Assembly (NCBI GenBank): GCA_900538545.1
Contig: UPYK01000009.1
Location: 1 to 64,000, forward strand
DNA: 64,000 nt
Direction of reading: 5' to 3'
DNA from: an uncultured Eggerthella sp.
GTDB taxonomy: Bacteria; Actinomycetota; Coriobacteriia; Coriobacteriales; Eggerthellaceae
Both the position numbers and the translations under genes were made by a program. Below the pieces are notes generated by a model. It was not told the origin of the DNA, did no database searches, and saw only the letters and a program-made list of their open reading frames with translations. The first letter of the stretch is position 1; each line of letters starts with the position of its first letter. Of the stretch, positions 54,433-63,258 are shown one piece after another.

Positions 54433-54777
54433 ATGAATACCGATATTCCTGGAGACCTGATCGTCTCTGAAGAGGTTCTGGCAGATATCGCTGGACATGC
54501 TGCTCTCCAGTGCTATGGCGTGGTTGGCATGGCTCAACCAGCTGCCGCTAATGGTCTTGCGAAATTCCTTCCCCAGTCTCCCTTGCGCAAGGGTGTCATC
54601 GTCTCAGTGGACGAAGATGGGGTGCTCATCAGTCTCTATGTCGTTCTCGAGCATGGGGTCAATATCAATGTCGTATCGACCAATCTCGTCGATCAGGTTA
54701 CCTTCGCACTTGAAGAATTCGTTCAAGCCCCGCTCAAGGGAATCGATGTGCACGTACAGGGAATCAAAGTTCGTTAG
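54433..54777 (+). CDS. Asp23/Gls24-family envelope stress response protein
   Basis: A 114-residue Asp23/Gls24-family protein (LIVSEEVLADIAGHAALQ, then a central KGVIVSVDEDGVLISLYVV). It precedes the FakA-like gene, the same order as in Firmicutes (yloU-yloV). Usually linked to membrane or envelope stress. ATG 54433 follows GAAAGGAG. Confidence 0.9.
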   Translation: MNTDIPGDLIVSEEVLADIAGHAALQCYGVVGMAQPAAANGLAKFLPQSPLRKGVIVSVDEDGVLISLYVVLEHGVNINVVSTNLVDQVTFALEEFVQAPLKGIDVHVQGIKVR

Positions 54778-54822
54778 AGCTATTCGCTCGAAGCTGAATC
54801 GCTCACACGAGGAGTCATTTGA

Positions 54823-56451
54823 ATGAGTAATTACAGTTCCAATGATGTGGCAAACGCCATCGCTGCTGCTGCAAAAGCTTTGGATGCACGCAAGGATGAG
54901 ATCAATCGACTGAACGTTTTCCCCGTGCCAGATGGCGATACGGGAACGAACATGTCGCTCACGCTTGCCATGGTCGTGGAAAACCTTGCCGCGTTGCCGA
55001 TCGGCGCTTCGAATGCCGACAAGCGTCGCGCTATCACCACTGGTGCGCTCATGGGTGCACGTGGCAATTCCGGTGTCATCACCTCGCAGATCCTGCGCGG
55101 TCTGTGCGAAGGCTTCGATGGCCATGAAGATTTCGATATCGATGCGATCGGCGATGCCTTCGCTAAGGCGGTCGAAGTCGCGTTCAATGCGGTACGCAAG
55201 CCAGTTGAAGGCACGATCCTCACGGTGCTGCGCGATACGGCGGAAGAGGCCCGCCCCGCGAAGAAGAATCGCCCAAGCCTTGAAGAGTATCTGCAGAATA
55301 TCGTGAACGCTGCGTATGCTTCCGTTCAGCGCACGCCCGATCTGCTTCCCGTTTTGAAGGAAAACGGTGTGGTTGACGCGGGTGGCTATGGCCTTGCGAT
55401 CTTCTTCGACTCGTTTGTTGCTGCTCTTACGGGCCGTACCGAAGCGCTCGTCGATGAGATGGCGTTCGCGCGTACGGCTGCTCCAAAGGCAGAGATCGAG
55501 CAGATCAACGACTGGGAAGGTTCGAATTACACCTACTGCAACGAATTCCTCGTCCACACGGACGATCTCGATCAAGACGCAGCGCTCGACTTCCTCCAGA
55601 CGATGGGCGATTGCGAGTTGTGCGTCGGCAACGCGCCGGTCTATAAGGTGCATGTCCACTCGAACACGCCAAACAAGGTGCTCGAGTACTTCCTCGATCG
55701 CGGTGCGGTCTCCGAAGTCCATATCCACAACATGAAGCTCCAAAGTGCAGCCCGTAGTGCTTCGCTTGAAGAAGATCAGGCCCAGGAGCGCAAGCCTATC
55801 GGTCTTGTTGCGGTCTGCGCAGGTTCAGGCAATGCTGCTATCCTTGAGAGCCTTGGTGTTGATGTGGTCGTTTCTGGTGGTCAAACCATGAATCCTTCCA
55901 CGAAGGAATTGCTCGATGCGGTCAACCGCGTCAATGCTGATGCGGTCATCATCCTCCCTAACAACAAGAACATCATCATGGCTTCTCAGAGCTGTGCTGA
56001 TGTTTCCGAAAAGCCCTGTGCGGTCGTCCCAACGACGAGCGTGCCTGAGGCATTCTCCGCCCTGTTCGTTTTCGACGAGAACGCTTCGCTTGAAGACAAT
56101 GTCGAAGAGATGACCGAAGTAGCAGGTGAAGTGAAGACGGGCGAGGTAACGTGCGCGATCAAAGACGCGAAGGATGCTCACGGCAACCCCATCAAAGAGG
56201 GCGATACGATCGGCATCGCGGATGGTTCGATCGAAGTGGTGAGCGATAGCGTAGTCGATGCAACGCTTGGAATCTTGGCTGCCATGGAAGCCGAAGATGC
56301 CGATACGCTCACGATCCTTGCAGGTGAAGACCTTTCGCAAGAAGCGTTCGATTCGATCGTCGAGCGCATCGAAGAGGCGTATGAAGACATCGAGATCGAC
56401 CCGCATCGTGGCGAGCAGCCGCTCTATCCGATCATCCTTTCGCTCGAATAA
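54823..56451 (+). CDS. DhaL/FakA-type kinase (YloV)
   Basis: A 542-residue protein. The N-terminal DhaL domain shows FPVPDGDTGTNMSLT and GARGNSGVITSQILRG, the nucleotide-binding loops. A middle and a C-terminal DegV-like or FakA domain follow. It resembles FakA, which phosphorylates fatty acids presented by FakB, but no fakB is near. Starts 45 nt after the Asp23 gene. Confidence 0.85.
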   Translation: MSNYSSNDVANAIAAAAKALDARKDEINRLNVFPVPDGDTGTNMSLTLAMVVENLAALPIGASNADKRRAITTGALMGARGNSGVITSQILRGLCEGFDGHEDFDIDAIGDAFAKAVEVAFNAVRKPVEGTILTVLRDTAEEARPAKKNRPSLEEYLQNIVNAAYASVQRTPDLLPVLKENGVVDAGGYGLAIFFDSFVAALTGRTEALVDEMAFARTAAPKAEIEQINDWEGSNYTYCNEFLVHTDDLDQDAALDFLQTMGDCELCVGNAPVYKVHVHSNTPNKVLEYFLDRGAVSEVHIHNMKLQSAARSASLEEDQAQERKPIGLVAVCAGSGNAAILESLGVDVVVSGGQTMNPSTKELLDAVNRVNADAVIILPNNKNIIMASQSCADVSEKPCAVVPTTSVPEAFSALFVFDENASLEDNVEEMTEVAGEVKTGEVTCAIKDAKDAHGNPIKEGDTIGIADGSIEVVSDSVVDATLGILAAMEAEDADTLTILAGEDLSQEAFDSIVERIEEAYEDIEIDPHRGEQPLYPIILSLE

Positions 56452-56460
56452 GAGGGTAAC

Positions 56461-58701
56461 GTGCGCGAGGGCATAGCATCTTCCCAAACGAAAAAGGCGG
56501 CTCAGAAACGAGGTTCTGACCGCCTTTCTGCTACTTTGCGCTTCGATGGACCTGTTGAGGCTGTTTCTCAGGTAAGCCCTCAGCGCGCGCGTGCATTATC
56601 AGTGCGTGGGATCGAAGTGGTGCGCGACCTGCTCGATCGGTTTCCCCGTCGCTACCTCGACATGTCTCAGATGGTCACTATCGCGCAGGCGATCATCGGG
56701 CTTTCTTGCACGCTCGTTGCGCGCATCTATGAAACAAAGGTGAAGAAGCCTCGTCGCAATCTGAACATCCTTGAGATCACCCTTCTCGACAGCACGGGCA
56801 CGCTTATCGTGACCTGCTTCAATCAGCCTTGGCTTGCGGATAAGCTGCATAAGGACGACCTGGTGAGCGTATCGGGCACGATCGAATTCAACTATGGGTT
56901 CAAGCGTATGACGAACCCTATAATCACCCGTCTTGAAGAAGCAGGGGAGGCGCATGGCATCATCCAAGCCTTCCACGGATCGATCAATAAGCTCAGCCCG
57001 TCGATCGTAAAGCGCATGATCGCTCACGCGCTCGAGGAAGTGCGCGGCCTCTATGATCCCTTGCCGCTCTCACTGCGTGAGCGCTACCGACTTTGTTCGC
57101 GCTATCAGGCCTATCGTGCGATCCATTTCCCTGAGAGCATCGAAGAGGTGGACATGGCACGCAGGCGCTTGCTCTATGAGGAATTGTTCTTCCTCGAGCT
57201 CCAGCTCATCACCGAACAGCGCGAACATGCTCTACAGTTTCCTGGTTTCGAACAGGGCGCAGATGAAGCGCTCGTAAGCGAGCTTGCGCATGTGCTGCCC
57301 TTCGAGCTTACTAACGAGCAGGCGGGTGCTCGCGACGAGATCTGGGCGGACATGGCTGCTCCCAAGGCGATGGACCGCTTGCTCTTAGGAGATGTGGGTA
57401 CGGGCAAGACGATCGTGGCATTCTGCGCGCTGGTCTGCGCGGCGCGTAACGCTCATCAGGCGGTTATGGTCGGTCCTACCGAGATCTTGGTGAAGCAGTA
57501 TGCGCGCTCGCTCGGTCCGCTCCTCGATCGACTGGGCGTATCGTGGTGCCTGCTCACGTCAACGACTCCAACAGATGAGAAGGAACGCTCTCTCCAAGCG
57601 CTTGCAGAGGGGCAGGTTTCGATCTGTTTCGGCACCCATGCGGTATTCGAGCCTTCGGTGCAGTTTGCCGATTGCTCGTTTATATGCTTCGATGAGCAGC
57701 AACGCTTCGGCGTCGAACAGCGCGAAGCGCTTTTGGCGAAAGCTCCTGGTGCCGATGTTCTCTCGATGAGCGCAACACCTATCCCGCGTTCGCTTGCCCT
57801 TGCGCTCTATGGCACGACGGCGATTAGCTATCTGCGCAAACCACCGCAGATCAAGAGCTCCCGCACTACTACGGTGCTCCCTTTCACTGAAGAGGGAGTG
57901 GCATACGATGCGGTGCGCGCGGCCCTTGCACGTGGCGAGCAGGCTTATGTGGTCTGCCCGCTCATCGGTATCCCCACCAAGGATCTGCTTGCGAGCGATG
58001 AAGAGGAGAGCGAAGATGAGCAGATCGAATATGCGCTCGTCGAATTCGGTCTCGAATCCGATGCTTTCAACACCGAAACCGCAGGTAATGGGCAAGCTTC
58101 TCGTTTCACGGCTGCCGAGCAACATGCCGAGATCCTTCAGGGCCAAGTGTTTCCTTCAGCGCGCGTGGCTCTTCTTCATGGACGGCTTGCCGCTGAAGAG
58201 AAGAGCGCGATCATGGAAGCGTTCCGCGCAGGAGAGATCGATGTGCTCGTTTCGACCACGATCATCGAAGTGGGCATCGATGTTCCCAATGCCACGGTCA
58301 TGATCATCGAAGATGCCGACCGTTTCGGTCTTGCGCAGCTTCATCAATTGCGTGGCCGTGTAGGACGTGGCGAAAAGCCCGGGGCTGTCTATCTCGTCAC
58401 GCGTTCGAAGGCGCCGGCGGCACTTGAGCGTTTGCGTGCGATGGAGGTGACCGAAGATGGCTTCGAGCTTTCCGAGATCGATCTTGCTCAGCGCAAAGAA
58501 GGCGACGTGTTCGGCGCACGTCAGCACGGGCAGGCGGCGCTTCGTTTGGTGAATGTGGTGCGCGATCGCGCTGTCATCGAAGCGGCGTATCAAGATGCCT
58601 ACGATATCATCTACAACGATACGCTTAGCGAAGCTGAGCGGGCGATCCTCGAGCGCGAACGTTCGATGGTTGCCTGCCGTTTGAACAAAGAACGCAACTG
58701 A
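56461..58701 (+). CDS. recG: ATP-dependent DNA helicase RecG
   Basis: A 746-residue RecG that remodels stalled forks and Holliday junctions. Wedge/OB domain in the first ~250 residues, then Walker A LGDVGTGKTIVAF, FDEQQRFGVEQ, SMSATPIPRS and HQLRGRVGRG. GTG start after a GAGGG site; stop TGA. Follows the FakA gene closely and precedes rsmD, the usual actinobacterial/Firmicute order. Confidence 0.95.
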   Translation: MREGIASSQTKKAAQKRGSDRLSATLRFDGPVEAVSQVSPQRARALSVRGIEVVRDLLDRFPRRYLDMSQMVTIAQAIIGLSCTLVARIYETKVKKPRRNLNILEITLLDSTGTLIVTCFNQPWLADKLHKDDLVSVSGTIEFNYGFKRMTNPIITRLEEAGEAHGIIQAFHGSINKLSPSIVKRMIAHALEEVRGLYDPLPLSLRERYRLCSRYQAYRAIHFPESIEEVDMARRRLLYEELFFLELQLITEQREHALQFPGFEQGADEALVSELAHVLPFELTNEQAGARDEIWADMAAPKAMDRLLLGDVGTGKTIVAFCALVCAARNAHQAVMVGPTEILVKQYARSLGPLLDRLGVSWCLLTSTTPTDEKERSLQALAEGQVSICFGTHAVFEPSVQFADCSFICFDEQQRFGVEQREALLAKAPGADVLSMSATPIPRSLALALYGTTAISYLRKPPQIKSSRTTTVLPFTEEGVAYDAVRAALARGEQAYVVCPLIGIPTKDLLASDEEESEDEQIEYALVEFGLESDAFNTETAGNGQASRFTAAEQHAEILQGQVFPSARVALLHGRLAAEEKSAIMEAFRAGEIDVLVSTTIIEVGIDVPNATVMIIEDADRFGLAQLHQLRGRVGRGEKPGAVYLVTRSKAPAALERLRAMEVTEDGFELSEIDLAQRKEGDVFGARQHGQAALRLVNVVRDRAVIEAAYQDAYDIIYNDTLSEAERAILERERSMVACRLNKERN

Positions 58702-58718
58702 ATACATGAGAGAGAGCC

Positions 58719-59297
58719 ATGCGCGTCGTTTCTGGTACATACAAAGGTCACCCGCTCAAAACGCTCAAAGGGGATGCCACCCGCCCGACCACTATGCGCG
58801 TGAAGGAGTCGCTCTTCAGCGCGATCACAAGTGCGCTTGGGAGTCTTGAAGGAACGTGTGTGCTCGATGGTTTCGCTGGCTCAGGGGCACTCGGTATCGA
58901 GGCGCTCTCGCGGGGAGCAGCGAGCGTGGTCTTCTTCGAACAAGCGCGCGCAGCTGCGAAGATCGTGCGCGAGAACCTTGCGAAAGTTGGTGCCCAAAGA
59001 GAATCGTGGAAGCTTGAGGTGGGCGATGCGTTTGTGCTCGCGTCGAAGAAGCGCGCCCGCACGTTCGACCTCGTCTTGCTCGATCCGCCTTATATGATCG
59101 CTCCTTCGCGGGTCCTTTCGCTCGTTCAAGCGCTCGAAGAAGCGGGTTCACTGAACGCCGAGGCGCTTATCTGCTACGAACTCGCCAAAAAGAACAAACC
59201 TGAATTAGTAAGCGAACTTGATAGGTTAAAATGGGAAACTGTTTCTCTCAAAGATTTTGGAGATACAACCTATGTCCTGATAAGAAAGGGTATGTGA
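58719..59297 (+). CDS. rsmD: 16S rRNA m2G966 methyltransferase RsmD
   Basis: A 192-residue SAM-dependent methyltransferase (VLDGFAGSGALGIEALSRG SAM motif, then LVLLDPPYMI catalytic motif). Modifies 16S rRNA. It starts MRVVSGTYKGHPLKT as expected. Directly abuts coaD; stop TGA. Confidence 0.95.
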   Translation: MRVVSGTYKGHPLKTLKGDATRPTTMRVKESLFSAITSALGSLEGTCVLDGFAGSGALGIEALSRGAASVVFFEQARAAAKIVRENLAKVGAQRESWKLEVGDAFVLASKKRARTFDLVLLDPPYMIAPSRVLSLVQALEEAGSLNAEALICYELAKKNKPELVSELDRLKWETVSLKDFGDTTYVLIRKGM

Positions 59298-59783
59298 ATG
59301 AAACGGGCAGTCGTTCCAGGTACCTTCGATCCGATCACCAAAGGTCACATCGACGTGATCGAGCGCGCCGCGCAAGTCTTCGATGAGGTCATCGTCGCGG
59401 TCGCAGCTTCTCACAAGAAGGGGCCGATCTTCGACCAAGAGACACGCGTTCGCTTGGCTGAGGAAGCACTGAAGGAGTACCCCAATGTCTGCGTGAAGGG
59501 GTTCAATTGCCTGCTTGTCGACTTCGTTCGAGAGCAGAAGGCTCATATCGTGGTGAAGGGCCTGCGCGCTATCACTGACTTCGAATATGAGTTCCAGCTC
59601 ACCGCGCTGAACTACGAACTCTCTAAGGATCTTGAGACGTTCTTCATCATGTCTCCGCCGAAATATATGTATCTTTCGAGCTCGATCGTGCGCGAAATGG
59701 CATCGATGGGCGGCGACGTGAAGCAGTTCGTGCCCGAGTGCGTAGAGCGTGCGCTCATCGAGTATTTCAACGAAGCGTATTAG
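59298..59783 (+). CDS. coaD: Phosphopantetheine adenylyltransferase
   Basis: A 161-residue CoA-synthesis enzyme: VVPGTFDPITKGHIDVIERA nucleotidyltransferase motif, VVKGLRAITDFEYEFQ and YLSSSIVREMA. Makes dephospho-CoA. It immediately follows rsmD. Confidence 0.97.
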   Translation: MKRAVVPGTFDPITKGHIDVIERAAQVFDEVIVAVAASHKKGPIFDQETRVRLAEEALKEYPNVCVKGFNCLLVDFVREQKAHIVVKGLRAITDFEYEFQLTALNYELSKDLETFFIMSPPKYMYLSSSIVREMASMGGDVKQFVPECVERALIEYFNEAY

Positions 59784-59868
59784 TTACCTATACTTCACAA
59801 GACTAGGACAAATCGGTTTTTCTGTTGTATAACGCTGCCGTTTGCTCTAAGATAATAAAGATTTTATT

Positions 59869-59883
59869 CGTGTTCTGAACACG
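59869..59883. promoter_or_regulatory. 15-bp palindrome upstream of sepIVA
   Basis: Perfect arms CGTGTTC and GAACACG around a single T, between a -10-like GATAAT (near 59850) and the sepIVA start. A candidate operator; the binding protein is unknown. It does not match the Gram-positive LexA box. Confidence 0.4.
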
Positions 59884-59899
59884 ATTTGGAAGGATGTTT

Positions 59900-60373
59900 A
59901 TGGACGAAATTGGAGTAATGAACCTCATCGAAGAGCTTTCTGTGCTCATCGAAGATTCGAAACCGGTTTTTGGCAAGAACACCATGCGCCAGGTGGATGC
60001 CCAGGCAGCATTTGAGATTCTTGATGAGATCCGTGACACCTTCCCCTCAGAATTCGCACAGGCGCGCCAGATCATTCGTGAACGTCAAGCACTGCTCGAC
60101 GAAGCCGAAGCCCAAGCATCACGTCTTATCGAAGACGCGCGTAGCCAGGCTATCACCATCGCGAGCGAACAGGAGATCGTGCGCATTTCCCAGCAGCAGG
60201 CCGATACCATCATGGCTGAAGCACGCGAGCTCGAGCGCGAAACGCGTGCAGGTGCGGAAGACTTCGCTGATGAAGTGTTCTCTCATGTCGAGCAGAGCCT
60301 CGATACCGCGCTCAACAGCGTGCGTCGTTGCCGTGACCGCTTGAACGCTAATTCCTTGAGCGCTGGACGCTAA
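59900..60373 (+). CDS. sepIVA: DivIVA-like septal protein SepIVA
   Basis: A ~157-residue coiled-coil protein with a DivIVA-type N-terminus and long helices rich in Glu/Gln/Arg (RQIIRERQALLDEAEAQASRL). The order coaD - this gene - yceD - rpmF matches the actinobacterial locus of sepIVA, needed for polar growth and division. ATG 59900 fits the GGAAGG site spacing; ATG 59894 is too close. Identification rests mainly on locus and fold. Confidence 0.75.
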   Translation: MDEIGVMNLIEELSVLIEDSKPVFGKNTMRQVDAQAAFEILDEIRDTFPSEFAQARQIIRERQALLDEAEAQASRLIEDARSQAITIASEQEIVRISQQQADTIMAEARELERETRAGAEDFADEVFSHVEQSLDTALNSVRRCRDRLNANSLSAGR

Positions 60374-60924
60374 TGAATACCCCAGATCAACTGCTCGCGC
60401 TGCCGGATTCTCTCTTCGAGACTTCGGCAGTTGCTGATTTTACGGGAGAGATCTCACTTCCCGAGATTCGCATGGGTGCCGATAGTTATCGCTTCGAAGA
60501 GCCTCTGCGCTATCATCTCTTCTTCACCAATACTGGTGGAGCGTTGCTCGCAACAGGAGACGTGAACGCGCACGCCAAGACCGCTTGTGCTCGTTGCCTT
60601 GATGAAGTGGAGCTCGATCTCGAAGCGCCGATCGAAGCGTATTTCGTGCTTCCCGGTAAGGATGAGCCGCTCTCGGAAGATGAAGAAGTTGAATACGACC
60701 AGCTCATCGACAAGAACAAGGTCGACCTTACCGCGCTTTTCCAGGGTGCGCTCGCGCTCGCTCTGCCGCTCGTGGTGCTTTGCAGCGAAGACTGCGCTGG
60801 TCTTTGCCCTCAATGCGGCACTAACCTCAATCACGAAACCTGCAGCTGTGCTGTGCAGCAAGAAATCGATCCGCAGAACCCCTTTGCGGTGCTCAAGAAC
60901 TACCGCTTCGATTCTGAAGAGTAG
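60373..60924 (+). CDS. yceD: YceD/DUF177 family protein
   Basis: A 183-residue DUF177 protein with a CARCLDEVELDLE segment and a C-terminal Cys cluster (CSEDCAGLCPQCG, then CSC), probably zinc-binding. The family sits upstream of rpmF and has been linked to 23S rRNA and ribosome assembly in plants and bacteria. Overlaps sepIVA by one base (TAATG). Confidence 0.88.
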   Translation: MNTPDQLLALPDSLFETSAVADFTGEISLPEIRMGADSYRFEEPLRYHLFFTNTGGALLATGDVNAHAKTACARCLDEVELDLEAPIEAYFVLPGKDEPLSEDEEVEYDQLIDKNKVDLTALFQGALALALPLVVLCSEDCAGLCPQCGTNLNHETCSCAVQQEIDPQNPFAVLKNYRFDSEE

Positions 60925-61072
60925 CGCTTGTTCGCGCATGTCATGCGAATCGCTACCGTTCGAGCAAAATCGTAACTTCGACGATTGAAAACATCGCACG
61001 AGTTTGTTAGCATATCTCGTTGCGTCAAACGTAAGTTTCAGGCCTAGCCTGTGTTATAGAAGGAGAAACCTC

Positions 61073-61252
61073 ATGGCAGTACCTAAGCGTAAAACTGGTC
61101 GTGCTCGTACCCACGCACGTCGTAGCGAAAATGATAAGATCGCAGCACCTTCTCGTTCGCTGTGCCCTGAATGCGGCGAAGTGAAGCTTCCGCATCGCGT
61201 TTGCCCCAATTGCGGTCATTATCGCGATCGTGAAGTCATCCAAACTGCTTAG
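61073..61252 (+). CDS. rpmF: Ribosomal protein bL32
   Basis: A 59-residue bL32 (MAVPKRKTGRARTHARR) with the zinc-binding pairs CPEC and CPNC. An AGAAGGAGAAACC site precedes the ATG. A terminator follows. Confidence 0.96.
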   Translation: MAVPKRKTGRARTHARRSENDKIAAPSRSLCPECGEVKLPHRVCPNCGHYRDREVIQTA

Positions 61253-61280
61253 TTCACCCACGCAGTTCGCTGATTTGTCG

Positions 61281-61312
61281 ATCCCTCGGTCTTTTGCCGA
61301 GGGATTTTTTTG
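61281..61312 (+). terminator. Terminator after rpmF
   Basis: Nine-base perfect stem ATCCCTCGG (61281-61289) with CCGAGGGAT (61297-61305), 7-nt loop and a run of seven T. Strong Rho-independent terminator. Confidence 0.92.
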
Positions 61313-61386
61313 TTTCCGACCTTCTTTCAGTTGGGAAAACTGTTTTCTTTTAGAATGAATACGATATGAATTGCGAGGTGACTACC

Positions 61387-62391
61387 GTGAATGAAATGAC
61401 AAGGATCGCTGTTGATGCCGTCGGTGGAGATTTTGGTGCTCCCGTGGTGCTCGAAGGTGTTGAGATGGCGCTTGCTGAAGACCCGAATCTTGAAGTGGTG
61501 ATCTGCGGCCCGGCCGATGTGGTGGAGCCGTTCGCTCAGAGCCATGACCGCTGCATCGCACAACCTTGCACCGAAGAGATCGCGATGGACGAGCATCCCG
61601 CGCAGGCGGTGCGCAAGAAGAAGGATTCGAGCATCGTGGTAGGCTGTCGTCTCGTGAAAGAAGGCCAGGCACAAGGGTTCTTCTCCGCAGGATCGACTGG
61701 CGCGTGCCTCACGGCAGCAACGCTCGTGATGGGACGCATCAAAGGAGTCATGCGTCCTGCTATTGCGACCATCATCCCGTCTCCCGCGAAACCGGTCGTC
61801 ATGTGCGATGTGGGAGCGAACGCCGACTGCAAGCCTTCCTATTTGGTACAGTTCGGCCAGATGGCAGCTGTCTATGCTGAACAGGTCATCGGTATTCCTG
61901 ACCCGAGTGTGGCGCTCTTGAACATCGGCAGCGAAGATACGAAGGGCTCCCAGTTCTCGCAGGAAGCCTTCGAGCTCATGAATGCTTCTCTTCCGAATTT
62001 CATCGGCAACAAAGAAGGCTGCGATATCTTGCCAGGTGGGGCTGATGTGTTCGTCACTGATGGCTTCACGGGCAATGTCTGCTTGAAGACGATCGAAGGC
62101 ACTTCGAAGGTGCTCTTTGCAGCGCTGAAGGATATCATGATGTCGTCTGCGAAGACAAAGTTTGCGGCGCTCGCGCTCAAGGGTGATCTTCAGAAGCTCA
62201 AGGACTCGATCGACCCCGATACCTATGGTGGCGCGCCGCTGCTCGGCGTGAATGGCGCTTGCTTGATCGGACATGGTTCATCAAGCGCGCGTGCGATCAA
62301 AAATGGCATTGCGATCACCGCCAAGACCGTTCGTTTGGATGTTTCGGGAATAATCGCGCGAACCGTGAAAAAAGATAACGACCTCGGGTAA
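61387..62391 (+). CDS. plsX: Phosphate acyltransferase PlsX
   Basis: A ~334-residue enzyme making acyl-phosphate from acyl-ACP for phospholipid synthesis. Begins IAVDAVGGDFGAPVVLEG and contains FSAGSTGACLTAATLVMGR and GFTGNVCLKTIEGTSK. GTG 61387 has a GAGGTGA site; ATG 61366 lacks one and ATG 61396 is possible. It follows rpmF as in most Gram-positives. Confidence 0.95.
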   Translation: MNEMTRIAVDAVGGDFGAPVVLEGVEMALAEDPNLEVVICGPADVVEPFAQSHDRCIAQPCTEEIAMDEHPAQAVRKKKDSSIVVGCRLVKEGQAQGFFSAGSTGACLTAATLVMGRIKGVMRPAIATIIPSPAKPVVMCDVGANADCKPSYLVQFGQMAAVYAEQVIGIPDPSVALLNIGSEDTKGSQFSQEAFELMNASLPNFIGNKEGCDILPGGADVFVTDGFTGNVCLKTIEGTSKVLFAALKDIMMSSAKTKFAALALKGDLQKLKDSIDPDTYGGAPLLGVNGACLIGHGSSSARAIKNGIAITAKTVRLDVSGIIARTVKKDNDLG

Positions 62392-62427
62392 ACTTAATCT
62401 GTTTGTTTGAGACCGAGGAAACCCCAC

Positions 62428-63249
62428 GTGAACAATGCAGAGGAACATAGAGAGCTTTTGGATGAGGTCGAGCGTGTGCTCGACTATCAGTTCAAAGATC
62501 CAACACTTCTTCTTGCTGCCCTCACGCATCCTTCGGCAGTAGAGGGTCATTCGTTGCGCGATTCCTATGAACGCCTCGAATTCTTAGGGGACAGCATCTT
62601 GGGAGCAGTGGTGGCTGACCGCGCTTTCCATGCGTATCCCAAGGTCGACGAAGGAGGCCTCACGCGCATCAAGGTCTCTCTCGTTTCGGGGGCATCGCTC
62701 TCTAAGACCGCAGAGGGCTTAGGCTTCGCCGATTTCATCATCTTCGGTTCATCGGAGACGGGAACCGGCAAACGCGGACTCCATTCTGCGCTCGAGAACG
62801 TGTATGAATCGGTGGTCGCGGCGCTCTATCTTGATGGAGGCTGGCAGGCTGCGAGCGCATTCATCGATCGAACGCTCATCACGAAGATGAACATCGATAT
62901 GGCGCGCGAGCCAGAGAATCCAAAGAGCGTATTGCAGGAGAAGCTTCAGGAAGACGGCATCACGCCTACCTACCGATTGGTGGAAACGCAAGGTCCTCCG
63001 CACAATAGAACATTCATCACCCAAGTCTTCGTTGGCGTTCAGTCGCTGGCGAAAGGCGTGGGGCGCACGAAGAAGGAATCGGAAAGCCATGCTGCTGAAT
63101 CGGCCTTGAAGGCGCTCAGCTCCTTCTTTGATGCGAAAGACTCAAAAGATAAGAAGCGCCAGGCTGATGCGAAAGCCGCGATCAAGGCTGCGAAAGCAGA
63201 AGAGAAGGCCAGGCGTAAGGCGGAAAACGCCCGCAAGAAGAAGCAATAA
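62428..63249 (+). CDS. rnc: Ribonuclease III
   Basis: A ~273-residue RNase III for rRNA and mRNA processing. Catalytic motif YERLEFLGDSILGAVVADR, then the second acidic residues in HSALENVYESVVAALYLDGG, a dsRNA-binding domain (NPKSVLQEKLQEDGI, GRTKKESESHAAESAL) and an extra ~40-residue Lys/Ala-rich tail. GTG 62428 follows CGAGGAAA. The frame upstream from 62407 is probably not translated. Confidence 0.95.
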   Translation: MNNAEEHRELLDEVERVLDYQFKDPTLLLAALTHPSAVEGHSLRDSYERLEFLGDSILGAVVADRAFHAYPKVDEGGLTRIKVSLVSGASLSKTAEGLGFADFIIFGSSETGTGKRGLHSALENVYESVVAALYLDGGWQAASAFIDRTLITKMNIDMAREPENPKSVLQEKLQEDGITPTYRLVETQGPPHNRTFITQVFVGVQSLAKGVGRTKKESESHAAESALKALSSFFDAKDSKDKKRQADAKAAIKAAKAEEKARRKAENARKKKQ

Positions 63250-63258
63250 GGGGCGCGT

